Origin: Amyloporia xantha
Taxonomy: Eukaryota; Basidiomycota; Agaricomycetes; Polyporales; Adustoporiaceae
Length of the DNA stretch: 64,000 nt
Direction of reading: 5' to 3'
NCBI GenBank assembly: GCA_036971615.1
Contig: JAYKKR010000020.1
Span: forward strand, 673,229-737,228
Position 1 is the stretch's first letter; each line of letters starts with the position of its first letter. Made by a program: the position numbers and the translations under genes. Of this stretch, positions 1-11,056 are shown piece after piece. Below the pieces are notes generated by a model. It did not search any database. It saw only the letters and a list, made by a program, of their open reading frames with translations, and was not told the origin of the DNA.

Positions 1-1
1 C

Positions 2-1799
2 ATCAACGCGCGCCTCGGCCGGCGAGCACCTTCGCATCTCCCACACCTCGACCCAGGCACTTCCGCCTCGCAGACTGTTCCCGGCTCTCCGTCCGCGTCT
101 CCCTCGCCCGGCCCCGCGCCTGACACGCCGCCCTCGGCGTATTCACGCTCCGCACGCATTCGTGCGTTCCGTGCCTTGCAGCGTGCGCCGCCCGAAGAGC
201 GCGAGCGATTACGACGGGAGGCAGGGCTGGACACGGGCATCGGAGGAAGAGGTGCGCGCCCTACGGACTTGAAGGCGATACATTTGCTGAGCGCGGAGGA
301 GGTGAAGGGGCTGTTTGGGGACGTGGTGGCAGGGCTGGCGTTTCTGGTGGGTGATTGCTTGACGTTTGACGTAGAGACGGCAAGGCTGACGAGGCGAGCG
401 TATTGTGGAGTGTAGCATGACAAGTCGATATTGCATCTTGATCTAAAGCCGGGGAATGTGCTACTGACGTGGGACGAGGGCCGGCTGATGTACGTGTTTT
501 TTGGACCGCAAGGGTTGATCTTTGCTGACGCTGACGGCGGATTGACAGACCCCGCGCGATGCTCTCTGATTTTGGGACGTCGCAGGACATGCTCAAGTCG
601 CGGACACGATCTGGGAACACAGGAACGTGCGTCTGTGCTGCTCCGTCTCTTCTCACACATCCAAATCTTATCCTTTAATAGGCTTGAGTATTCGTCGCCG
701 GAGTCACTCCCGTCGCCCTCGGGAACGCTGTCTCAGGTCGACTCGAAGGCGGACATGTGGTCGGTGGGCATGATCCTGCACAAGCTGCTGTTCTTCCGGC
801 TGCCGTATAGCCACGCTTCTGACAGTGTGCTCCACGGAGACGGTAGTGGCGGTGTCAGTGGGATGGGAAGGAGAGACGAGAAGGAGGTAGCGGATGCGCT
901 GGAGCGGGAGGTGCAGACGTATGCAGGGTATGCATGACTTTTTCGCTGAGTATTACATCCTGGATATTGACAGCACGGCCAGGTTCAAGTCATCAGGCGC
1001 ACTAGTAACAGCGTTTGAGTCGCGGAGACTCCCAAGGGCATACCTCGTCCTCCTCGAAAGCCTTTTGAACGTCAACCCGCCAGCCCGTCCGTCCTCAGAA
1101 CGCGTGCTTTCTGCCATTCGCGAAGGTCGGGTGAGTAGTGCTGAGCTTGTTCCTGTATCATTTTCGAATCACCGACCACTGGCCACGCCTAATCAGCTTA
1201 ATCCTCTCGTACCGGAGCAAGCAGACCGACCCGGCTCAAGCGGATCCCTGATCCCTGTCCCGCTTCGCCGTGTGTTCGATGCTACTGCACTATTCAGGGG
1301 CGCCCCGAGTCCGAGCCCGAGTCCTGACCTCCACGCGCGTGTCTCCCAGGAACTGGATGCTAGTACATCGAGCTCACCTGTGCCGGCGCCTCCCTTCACG
1401 GATGAGAAGAAGGCGCGGGACTCCTCCGTCGGCCCACTAGGAAGTCGTGGCTTACCATTTTCGCCGAGCACGAACGGAGTGTGGTCCCGGACTGTCCACA
1501 TCGGCGGGAGGCAGGTCCACGTGCGCATCCCGCGGGTGGTCTGGCTGCGGACGCTCAAGTCGTGCGTGCTGGTCGCGAAAGTGCTCAGCCTCTCGCGCGT
1601 ATGCTCTGGGGAGGCGTACCCGCACCCGGTTGTCGTTGCGGCCGTGCTTGGGCTGGCGGTGACGGATACCTGGTTCGATGCGCTCCCGCCGATGTTCGTG
1701 TTGAGTGTGCTGCATGTGGTGATTATGAAGCTGGCGTGCTGGGGCGGGCGGTGTTGCGGCTCAGTGCAGCGTACGGATCGCTTGTTGGTCCCGACGTAA
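2..1799 (+). CDS. IKS1: IKS1-like serine/threonine protein kinase, 5' partial
   Basis: The gene enters from the left edge, so its ATP-binding lobe is missing. Joining exons across introns at 347-415, 490-548, 627-681 and 928-982 (all GT-AG, 55-69 nt) gives one continuous kinase C-lobe. It shows the catalytic loop HLDLKPGN, the metal-binding DFG in LSDFGTSQ, an APE-type SSPES, DMWSVGMILHKLLF of helix F, and a final helix with ARPS. After the kinase domain come about 120 Ser/Pro-rich residues and then a hydrophobic C-terminus with two likely membrane segments. This layout, a kinase with a membrane-anchored tail, fits fungal IKS1, whose cellular role is poorly known. The loop has HLD instead of HRD, so the arginine is absent but the catalytic Asp is kept. 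A further intron near 1130 cannot be excluded. Confidence 0.75.
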
Positions 1800-2325
1800 T
1801 CAAGGTAAGAGGGTTTCGACTGATATTGCGGTGCATGGAAGAGTGAGGGTTACACTCGTATATTTCACACCGTGCATCCGCATTCATCATCATCGGACAG
1901 TTCAATACTGGGTTTAAAAATATTCTGGGACATTGGCAATTATTTGCTTTGTGGTATCCTACATTCATGTCTTATTTACATCACACATGTATTCTACCAT
2001 TTACCACAGAAAATAGGATATGATTCAGTTTCATGGGCAAGAAAAGGAGTGGGTCAAAATACATTGTAGCGGTCGTTTCAAAAATACAGTGATTTCATAT
2101 CATTCATGCTATGGGATATCTGTGGGGACGACGAGGAAACTGATGGTCTTGGATAGGAAACAGGGTTGATTTTGAGTGGAACACTTTTGCACATCAATGA
2201 GAACAACTGTTCATCACTGGTGCGAGAATCGATGCACAACTTCGAGATCTCATCAACCAAGAGAGAATATCACGCACGTCTTCCTGTCTCACGATGTACG
2301 AGATTATCTAGGCTTTGTATTGCGG
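1800..2325. other. intergenic, convergent 3' ends
   Basis: This AT-richer stretch lies between the stop codons of two convergent genes. It probably holds both 3' UTRs. I see no gene in it. Confidence 0.5.
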
Positions 2326-3501
2326 TCATGGCTTCGTCCTGCCTGGGGCTCGGAGCATCCTCAGCCTGGGCAAGACCTGGTCCACACCGCTTTCCTCCCG
2401 AACCTCCTTCCTCATCCTGACGGTTGTCACCGCCACCTCTACCCTGCGATCCTTCTCAGGCCGGGGATCGGACGCAGTCGCCGCATGGTCCGGGTCAGCT
2501 GGCTCGGGGTCGCTGTGCACACTCCCACCATCGTCCTCTTTGTCCGCATTCGGCGGTCTTGGATGTTCCACTGCGGGCGTGGTGGTGGCTTGAGGGACGG
2601 ACGCCGCTGCGGGACTGTCCGCTGCGGTGGTGGAGGTCGTATCGCTCGTATCGCGAGTGGTGGCCGTGGTTCGACGGAAGAGCTTCCCCCTGGATGTCAT
2701 CCTCTTGAAGCTAACCTTGGGCACGGATAGCGCGGCGGATCCGTCGTCTGTCTGTGCGCCGTCAGGCCCAGGGCTCGCAGCCTCATGCTGCTTGTCCTTG
2801 TCCTGCGTTTTGGCGTCGGTGAGCGGGGATGGCGCAGGGTCCGGCTGCGCCGTCGTCATGTACGGATTTATGGAGCTGAACATGAGCGGTGTGATGAAAA
2901 AAGCATAGGGAGTTGCCACTTCTCGCCGACGTGTTCGCCGTTGCGGCCCAGACGCACGCGATGCCGCGTTGTCTGGACGATTTGGCACTGTAGACGTTGA
3001 CGGCCCCGCCGTGGGAGGAGTTCCATCGTCCAGCGACGGGCCCTTCGACGAGGGCAGAGATATCAGGGACTCGGATGGGGTGGGGTGGAGGAACACCATG
3101 ACGCTCTCTGTGCTGTGGCTCGCTCGCGCGATGTTCTGCACCGTTCGGTCAGCGTAGGGTGAGAGATCGAGAGACCGACCCTTGTCGTTTCGTCTGGACG
3201 GGACATCGAGATCAGGGAGAGGGGGTAGCTGCCGCGGCTTGCGTCCCTTCGCCAGGCTGAAGCGCCAGTCGGCGTCTTCCCCGCTGTAGGTACTGGGCCC
3301 GAGACTGGACGTACTGTCCGGGCTGAGTGCGTCGTGTATGTGGACTACGTCTTCGGTGGTAGACTGAGGTGTGTACGGGGAGGACAACGATGCGGTCGCG
3401 GGTGACGGTGTGGTGCTGGAGGATGCGACAATGTCGCTGCTGTCATGGCTAGCAGCGGTTTTTAGGCTGAAGATGCGTTTCCGCGTGAATTTGAAGGGCA
3501 T
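2326..3501 (-). CDS. hypothetical Ser/Thr/Pro-rich protein
   Basis: This is a single-exon open frame of 391 aa if it starts at the ATG at 3501 (MPFKFTRKRIFSLK). The same frame runs further upstream to 3702, but that part looks less protein-like. The product is basic at the N-terminus, then low complexity, with many Ser, Thr and Pro, a proline patch (RQLPPLPDLDVPSRR), and a second basic patch KRMTSRGKLFRRTT. The C-terminus is acidic and then basic. There is no signal peptide or membrane segment and I recognise no domain. It is probably an intrinsically disordered protein. The length of the frame and its coding-like composition support it as a gene, but its function is unknown. Confidence 0.55.
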   Translation of the reverse strand: MPFKFTRKRIFSLKTAASHDSSDIVASSSTTPSPATASLSSPYTPQSTTEDVVHIHDALSPDSTSSLGPSTYSGEDADWRFSLAKGRKPRQLPPLPDLDVPSRRNDKGRSLDLSPYADRTVQNIARASHSTESVMVFLHPTPSESLISLPSSKGPSLDDGTPPTAGPSTSTVPNRPDNAASRASGPQRRTRRREVATPYAFFITPLMFSSINPYMTTAQPDPAPSPLTDAKTQDKDKQHEAASPGPDGAQTDDGSAALSVPKVSFKRMTSRGKLFRRTTATTRDTSDTTSTTAADSPAAASVPQATTTPAVEHPRPPNADKEDDGGSVHSDPEPADPDHAATASDPRPEKDRRVEVAVTTVRMRKEVREESGVDQVLPRLRMLRAPGRTKP

Positions 3502-4979
3502 GGTGTCTGGGTAACTTTCTCTTGCTCCTGCGGGTTTCTCTGAATTCCCGGGAAGGGTGAGTTTACCAGGGATCTCTCTGCGCCGTTTGGCATAGGTAAA
3601 AGGTCTCCAGCCCGCAGGAGAAGAGCTAAAGGGCTCCCGAATAGCCGCCAGGGATATATCGTTGCGAGTGGGGAAGGATGCGACAGATAATGGGGGCGCC
3701 ATTTGTGAAAGGAATAGATAAGCAAACGAGAGACGACGTCAAGAAGATTGTCGAAAAGAGGGAAGGTTCGTACAGGATACGAGATCAAGGAAGAACCAGG
3801 ACCGTTGGACTGGGAACGCACGAGTTCACAAGCAGTCTTTTGTTCATTCAGCTTGAAGCGGAGTGCGTTGGGCCATCTAATCATCTGATGAGGATCTTGT
3901 CGTGCGTGTAAGGTCGATCACTGCTACGGGCATCGAGCAGCACCTCACACCCAGAAGCTAGATCGGGGACACTGCGGCGGTCGATGGAGAGCCAAGCATT
4001 GTGGTACGGACATGGGAGTTGCCAGAGATGGTACGGGTGCATCTTCGGCAGAACTGATTACAATTGTGTTCTTCAATTTGCCCAGGTCAGCATCTAAGCG
4101 TGCTTACCTGTAAATGACTATGCATACTGCGACAACGCGAATATCAAACCACACCCGAACGACGACGACGTACGTGAACTCGCATGTGGCGACCATAAGG
4201 GCTGAAAATGAGACCTTCAGCGATAACTTCCCTGCGTGGTTCGTGGTTCACACCCACTGTGCTTCCGAAGGTGATGATCACGGTGCAATTCTTTCCAAGT
4301 GGCAGCATGGAAAAGCACTGTTGATTTTATCCACTTTGGGAAGAATTTGATAGACTAAAGGGCGGTCCCGGCGCCCTGGAGAACCCATAAAGGCCACTGG
4401 AGTAGCCTTCGATGGACAAGACCTGACGGCGATATCGATACCTGCGCCATAAGCGGTAGTCGCCTTCGATTCGTACATTCAAGTGGTCATGCACACTTTC
4501 TTCAAGTCTTGAATGTACCCGGGAGTGGTTACAGAATTGCAAATGTACAAAGCACTCATCGGAAGTGAGTTACGGCTCGTAAGCTTCGCTGTTAAGAAAG
4601 CGGTATCAACCGGCATGAGCCTCAGGTAGCACCATCTACCTGCGAAGATTAACATCTTGAACATTGCCAACCCAGACAGCCAAATCAATATGAACCCTCA
4701 AGCAAATTGAATTCGCCTGAGGTGCCTATGATAATGCAATCGGGATTCACCTGATCCAAATACCCAAACCTACGCTCATGCTTACGACTTGCCGCCGTGC
4801 ATGTCCGTACGTTGAGAACCATGTCTGTGCTTCACCGTACTGCGATCATAGAGGCGAAATCCTTCATAGCTATGCACAGCGCTCTCGCAGCCCACCGATA
4901 GTCGACCAAGAGTCTGTACGCGACAACTTGAAGCAGGATCTAAACTGACCCAACAGGAGAAAGTGCAAGCGACATTGAC
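3502..4979. other. intergenic, no gene recognised
   Basis: Only short, unconvincing frames are present on both strands. It borders the left copy of the direct repeat that begins near 4980. Confidence 0.4.
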
Positions 4980-5812
4980 CTCCAGATTGCATACCGTGCC
5001 GTCTTGAATGTGCACGGCCAGAGAGAATCCGTCTCGAGTTCTGAAGCTTGTCCGATGTCGCGTGCACTGTGATGAGGGTGATCATGAGGTTTCGAACGTA
5101 AAGCCGTAGATGGTCGACTTGTCCCGCATTTGGTTTGCTTCAGGAGTCACTGCTGTTAAATGATCAGAGTGTCCAGATTCAAATTGCGATCACCCGTGTT
5201 TGTTTCGCGAAGCTGTGAGTAGGCCTCATCGGTAGCGGAGTAACTTTCCAGCAAGCGTATCACAATCCAAAAATGATAGGGGAGGCTATGCAAGCTGTGC
5301 TTGATTCACGTCTCCAATATCAGACTGGCATCATTCAGAGATCGTCACTGAAACGCCGTCGTTAGTAATGAAGTCTCACAACGAGCCATGTTGGTCCAAG
5401 GTGCGATAGGCTGCTTTTAGTTCGCTATTCATAAGCTACGGTCTTGGACTCTGCTCGCACGGGTGGCCGGGGAGGCCTTGTAAGTGTCCACGAATGGCTC
5501 CTCGCCGCGGTTTTTTCTGGTGTTTGCGGCACCCGACGCAAGTCTCGCCTCCCAATACGCCGTGTCCTCTCCGTTTAGCCAGGGGCGCGTGACGGGGTCA
5601 AAGTCGAACTCCCCGTCTCTATAGTTGTAGCGCTCCTGGAGAAGGCGCAACGTCCATGCGCACGGACTCGCTGGGATGACAGCTGCCCACTCCATGGCGT
5701 GCAAGGCTCTCTTCGAAGAGCGCCTCTCTGTACGTGCACCCACAGGTGAGGCCACCCGGGGCGCATTTCGAAGCGGATATGCCCTGCGTTCGCGCCGCGA
5801 GTCGTGCCATGC
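4980..5812. repeat. direct repeat, left copy (degenerate)
   Basis: This stretch matches 9885-11056 in the same orientation at high but imperfect identity. It includes non-coding DNA downstream of the gene at 10719-12010 and a decayed copy of that gene's last third on the minus strand. Conserved words are CGCTYREALFEESLARHG and NYRDGEFDFDPVTR, but they fall in different frames because of small deletions. The right copy carries about 285 bp after the GEE codons that are missing here. The repeat ends at 5812 in the shared word gtcgtgccatgc, where the broken ATPase begins. Confidence 0.8.
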
Positions 5813-7060
5813 ATTCTTTGTACATATGGTAGTCGTCTGTTTCGTACGCGAGTAGCTCACTGAACGTCTTGACGAGCAGAGACGTCGAGCACGAAGCCGT
5901 GGATGGTAGAGCTGGTCGAACAGACAATGTGTCCCAGCCCGAGGCATGCGCCTGAATCATGGACGTCAAAAGGCCCATAAAACGACCAATAGCAAAGAAT
6001 TCCGGTTTCCCAGGTTCCGTGAAAGGGAAAAGAAGGAGCGCGTTGGCACCCCCGGGGACCGAAAGCGCTACTGGCGGTAAATTTGCGGGGGCCTGTAAAC
6101 GAGACGCGAACTGTTCTCTCGTCGATACCCCAAAAGACTCAAGTCGTTACTATTCTCGCTCAACGAAGGGTTTCCCAGAGGCCCTACCTCGGCAGTATCT
6201 AACTTTTTGAAAAGCATCGCCCACGCAACAAAGGGAGCATGTATCAGCGCAGGGTGACGATAAGCACCAAGCAAGCAAGCTGCCCGGGAGTGAGCTGCTT
6301 CAAGAGCAGCCTGCGTAGCTTGGACAATGCAGTCTGCGGGAAGGCAGGAATGGACGACTTGGCGGCCGCATCAAGGGCATTACAGGCTTCGCTCGCGTAT
6401 TGCGTCGATACAATGGTGTCGCGCGATTTCTCGAAGAGTGCTGCGTAGGGGCCAGGCTGCGGCGATGGCGGCGATGGCGGCGATGGCGGGCTAAGTGCGA
6501 GGAGGGAGCCGACGGGGTCGATGAAGCGCGCTTTTGGAAACGGCTGCGGAAGGGCGGGTCGGGCGGGTAGCCGGGATAGGGAGGGACGGGCGCTGCAGTG
6601 GCGATGACACGGACATTCTTGTGAGCAGAGACAAATTTCTTGCCGGTGACTGCGTCGCTCCTGGAAGGGCCCTGGAGTGCAAAGCGATGAGGAGGCATTA
6701 TGTGCGTCCCGTCGTCGAGATTACTGCGGCAGAGTAAATCATAAAGCATGACAGAAACGCGGATATCAAGGACCTACATTTCGCGGCTCTCTAGAAGATC
6801 GTTCAAGACCTGGAAATAGGTCAGCACAGGTAGCGCAACGGCAATCGGAGACTTACAGGCATTATGCCCCGTTCTGCCTTCTCTATCCCTTCTATAATCA
6901 GCACACGGCCGTGCCTCACAGCTCTAACTGCAGCACTATCCACGTAGACTAAATTTCCACCCCTGCGAATCTCCCTGCCCTGCTTCAGCTCGGTCTGTCC
7001 GATGTCTCTGCGCAGGGCAACATGCTCGTACTCCGAGTTAATGAGACTATATGCCCTGCG
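5811..7060 (-). pseudogene. broken VWA8-like AAA+ ATPase fragment
   Basis: On the minus strand, the exons ending at about 7060 read EYEHVALRRDIGQTELKQ, then a Walker-B-like VLIIEGIEKAER and LNDLLESREM. Introns follow the REM and IMP codons with normal splice sites. Next come DDGTHIMPPHRF and VIATAAPVP followed by DPPFRSRFQ. These are hallmarks of the VWA8 family, a mitochondrial or peroxisomal AAA+ ATPase with a C-terminal von Willebrand A domain. The frame then shifts near 6525 (FIDPVGSLLAL continues in another frame), shifts again near 6320-6350, and meets a stop at 6068. The last recognisable piece, LPSTASCSTSLLVKTF to HMYKEC, lies in a third frame. The P-loop region upstream and the VWA domain downstream are absent. 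The 3' end is cut at the repeat border. It cannot encode a full ATPase. Confidence 0.8.
6461..6489. repeat. 9-bp tandem repeat in broken ATPase
   Basis: The unit GGCGATGGC is repeated about three times. On the coding (minus) strand it encodes repeated Ser-Pro-Pro in a linker of the VWA8-like pseudogene. Confidence 0.7.
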
Positions 7061-8820
7061 ATGCTAACATCGATTAGCCAGTCTTTGACCCGATGCGCTC
7101 ACCCGCAGAACGTCATGGCTAACCGACGTGCATATGAACCAGGCTGAGACAGCAAGAAGATACTTGGCCCAAGAAGTACTATTTCTGCAGTATAAAGTGC
7201 AAGTTGTCTGGATTGAAGTGATCCTTCATGTCTTGACAATGGAGCAACCTGACAGAGGGTTGGACCTCATATGAGATGTCGCCCAGTTTCCGAGCACCGA
7301 TGGGCGGTGGCAGCAGAGTGAGGTTGTTGAGAACGTGTCTAAGCCGTCGCTGCCCCATAGTAGGTGGAATATAGTAGTATATACAGCGGCTAAGGCATGA
7401 TCGACGATTGAGAACCTTTGCATCAGCGCTTGTCGTTGTCAGCTCTGAGCTGGTCGTACGTCTTGGCTTGAACTAGTCCTAGTCGATCTCTCATTGCAGG
7501 CGGATCGCTATGCTCTTGTTCTCTTTTCTGACCATCTCCGGAGGCAATCTGTAGCCCCGTCATCTCAGCCGTTGAGCGGTCGATCCTGCGTAGAGGACTG
7601 ACATTTGCCGAGGTCCGAGCTTTCTTTACCAGCCGACGAACCACCCTGTCGATAGCCCGAATCCACAATCCCTCCGCCTAGTCAGCTGCTCCATGCAGCT
7701 GTCTCCTCCCAGAGAACCTATGTTCACCATACTCTATCATCTTACATCACCCACGCGAGTACACCTTTGACGAAGCCGGGTTTACATCGTCCAATTCGCC
7801 GAAACAATATCTCTCACATTCCTCGGACTTCTCCCCTCAAGTCCCTTTCCATTTCCTTGAGCTCGAAGGCAAAGCTTCATGTTCATGTCACTTTCCGCCG
7901 TCTCGGTAGTCGACCGCTACACTGTCGACTGTGTTCACAGCAGATTCTGTCTGATGGTGCCCAACCAATATAATCCCAGAGCAATGGTCTTGCAAATCTG
8001 ACGCTCTCAAATGCGGCAAAATCGACTCGATATGCAAATGCTCCATGTACGACATTCTCGCCTGCTGTCATGCGCTTTACCGGGCATTGACGCTACCTCT
8101 CGGAGGAATGATGTTTGATTCTCGTGGTGCACTGTGATCCCATCGGCTCGAGTACAGTGACGTGCCCGCGAGCTACCGGGTCTCAGAGTGTTCATAGCAG
8201 TATAGCTACCCCTTCTGCAGCCACTCGGAGATGATTGGAAACACCATCAGAGCATGCTCTCATGCGATGTCGTCTGGATACATGAACCTGCCTTAATCTC
8301 AGTCATCTCAAACCAAGCCATACATTTTCCGACGTTAATCAGGTGAGTCCGAAGGTCAATATATACCTGATTGAAACGAGCTTCTTAGAAGGGACGAACA
8401 AATAACCAAAAGTTGCAATGAGTTCATGGAGGAGGTGCGTGTGCCAAAGGTTTCGGTGTTATAGTGATGGACGCGGCGGTGTTCCTGTTTGGCGCGCGAT
8501 TGTATACTAGCCATGTTTCGGCGGTGACAGCCTAGTCATTGTGATCCCTGTACCAATCTTCCCTCTTTAATCTATCCATTGGTGGCCCTCCGAGCGCAGG
8601 GACACATGACCGAGGCATTCGGCACATACTCCGACGAATTCGCCGCCAACGGTATTCGTCTTGCCATACACACTCTATGTACCGCTGCATTTGCTGCGTC
8701 CAGGATGCCATCGTCATTGTTCGTTCCATCGTGTGATGTACCATGGCAGCCTGGCGTCAATCTGTCCACACAGGTATAAATGTGTGCACTATGGGCAAGG
8801 ATATTCTGCACGTCAGTTAC
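7061..8820. other. intergenic between two pseudogenes
   Basis: No convincing coding signal was found. The first part could contain the decayed 5' region of the VWA8-like gene, but no P-loop motif could be seen. Confidence 0.4.
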
Positions 8821-9695
8821 CATGTCTGGCAAGCTCGTCGTGCATTACCTCAACGAATCACGCTCGCAACGCGTCCTATGGCTTCTGGTGCAAGCCTATT
8901 ACGCCTTGTCTTATGAATCGACGTTGATATCGGCTTTTGACAGGAGGAACTCAGTCTCCCTTACGAGATCGAGAAATACCACCGTACACCACAGCTGACG
9001 GCACCCGAGGGACTGAAGGCAGCGCATCCGCTGGGGACGGCTCCTGTCATCACCGACGGTGCAGTATCCTTGGCTGAGAGCGGAGCTGTCATAGGTGATT
9101 CGTCTTGTTGATTTGATCTCTGCGCCTTCTGATTCTTGACCTTATACGCAGAATATATCATCCGAAAATATGGCAACGGAAGAGCGCGGCCTCCAGAGAG
9201 TGGCGAGGTAATCGACCTATACTGTGATTATTTCCGTTTCGGCAAAAGTGTACGCTTTAAAATGGCTATATATCTACACATACCCACTATGCGGAGGGTT
9301 CCCTGATGCCTCTCCTTGTGAATCGGTACATCCTCAGCGTGATCGTGGAGCGCACGCCATTTCTTATCCGCCCTGTCACTGGCTACCTGGTCTCGCAGCT
9401 GAATAGCAGAGCGCTCGACCCGCGTCTGAATCTTCACGCTGAGATGGTTCGTCTTCTTCAGACGGGACTGAGTCGCTTGATTTCCCACCAGCATCGAGCA
9501 ACACAGATTGAAGAGTATCTCAGCAGGTGCAGCAGCGATTGGTTCGCCGGAGGGACGAGCCGACCGCCACGGACTACAGGACGATCTTCGCCCTAGAAAG
9601 CTGGTATAAAGAGTGTCCCGACATGCTGGGGCCCCGTATGAAGGCCTGTGTTCAGCGCGTCCATGATCGGTGCGTAAAGAATTCGCTGTGTGTCA
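8821..9695 (+). pseudogene. broken glutathione S-transferase
   Basis: The ATG at 8821 opens KLVVHYLNESRSQRVLWLL, the thioredoxin-fold start of fungal GSTs. A normal intron then joins to EELSLPYEIEKYHR. The exon continues with LGTAPVITDG and LAESGAVI, the cis-Pro and glutathione-binding SES-like region, then an intron and EYIIRKYGNGR. The C-terminal helical domain is visible as HYAEGSLMPLLVNRY, RTPFLIRP, DWFAGG and RDEPTATDYRTIFALESW. It is broken at least twice: a one-base shift before HYAEGS near 9280, and a lost base in the GG-DEP codons near 9550. The 3' end fades out after RVHDR. The family conjugates glutathione to electrophiles, and this copy is very unlikely to do so. Confidence 0.75.
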
Positions 9696-9884
9696 TTCTC
9701 CGGGACAGGTTGACTGAGGAGATAATTGCGTCCGCTCCCGCTCCCCTTGGTCCCTGCGACTGTTTTCAGGCCAGCATATAAGAAGGTGCGCATCACCGCC
9801 AAAAAACCAATATGAGAAGGCTCAGAGGATGACGCGCTCTCACCTCGGCTATTGAGAAAGGAGGAGAATATTGGTATGCATGAG

Positions 9885-11056
9885 TGCCTGCGTCTTGAAT
9901 GTGCACTGCCACCGAGAATCTGTGTCGAGTTCTGAAACTTGTCCGATGTCGCGTGCAATGTGATGAAAGTTAATATGAGGTGCTGTACATAAAACCGTAG
10001 AGGGCCGAATGGTGGTGTATTCAGTTTGCTTCAGGAGTCGCTGCTGGTTCCATGAGCATCAAAGGCACAATCATGGATTCTTCAGGGTGTCCAGATTTAA
10101 ATTGCGATCACCCGTGTTCGTTTCGCGAAACTGTGAGTAGGCCTTCTCGGTAGCGGTGGAACTTTCCAGCAAGCGTATCACAACCTAAAAATGATAGGCG
10201 TGGCTGTGCGAGCTGTGCTTGATTGACGTCTCCCATATCAGATGGGCATCATTTAGAGATCGTCACTGAAACGTTGTCATTAGTAATGAAGAACGATGAT
10301 GCCTCTCACGTTGAACCGGGTTGGTCGGTGGTTCGAAGATGCAATAGGTTGGCCTTTCGTTCGATATTCGTGGGCTATGGTCTTAGACTCTGCTCGCATG
10401 GGGGGCCGGAGAGGCCTTGTAAGTGTCCACAAATGGCATGTATAAGAGAGGGGAAAACTAGGGATACAGTTTAGAGACGATGTGCACCTGGCTAACTCAC
10501 AGGACGGGTCGGTAGCAGATACACGAAGAACAATGCAACGAATGGGGTCAAGAAGGAATGCGGGAGTCCTGATATGGTAAATGCAACAGATGCGGGGGTG
10601 AAATGACAGAATTAACAGTGTGATGAGAGCAATATACAAAGAATGCGAAGTCGATGATGGTAGATGAGACAATATGAGACACGAGATCTAGACACTCACA
10701 GTCAATGCGGTTGTTTTTCTAACGACGCTCCTCGCCGCGGTTTTTTCTGGTGTTTGCGGCACCCGACGCAAGTCTCGCCTCCCAATCCGCTGCACCCTCT
10801 CCGTTTAGCCAGGTGCGCGTGACGGGGTCAAAGTCGAAGTCCCCGTCTCTATAGTTGTAGCGCTCCTGGAGAAGGCGCAGCAGGGGGTTTCGCAATGCCG
10901 GGTCCATGCGCACGGACTCGCCGGGATGATAACTGCCCACTCCATGGCGTGCGAGGCTCTCTTCAAAGAGCGCCTCTTCGTACGTGCATCCACAGTTGAG
11001 GACACCCGGGGGCGCATTTCGAGGCGGATATGCTCTGCGTTCGCGCCGTGAGTCGT
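9885..11056. repeat. direct repeat, right copy
   Basis: This is the partner of 4980-5812 in the same orientation. It includes the 3' flank and the C-terminal coding part of the intact gene at 10719-12010, so it is likely the source copy. Relative to the left copy it has about 285 extra bp at roughly 10435-10720. This block begins immediately after the GEE codons and supplies the present stop codon. Confidence 0.8.
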
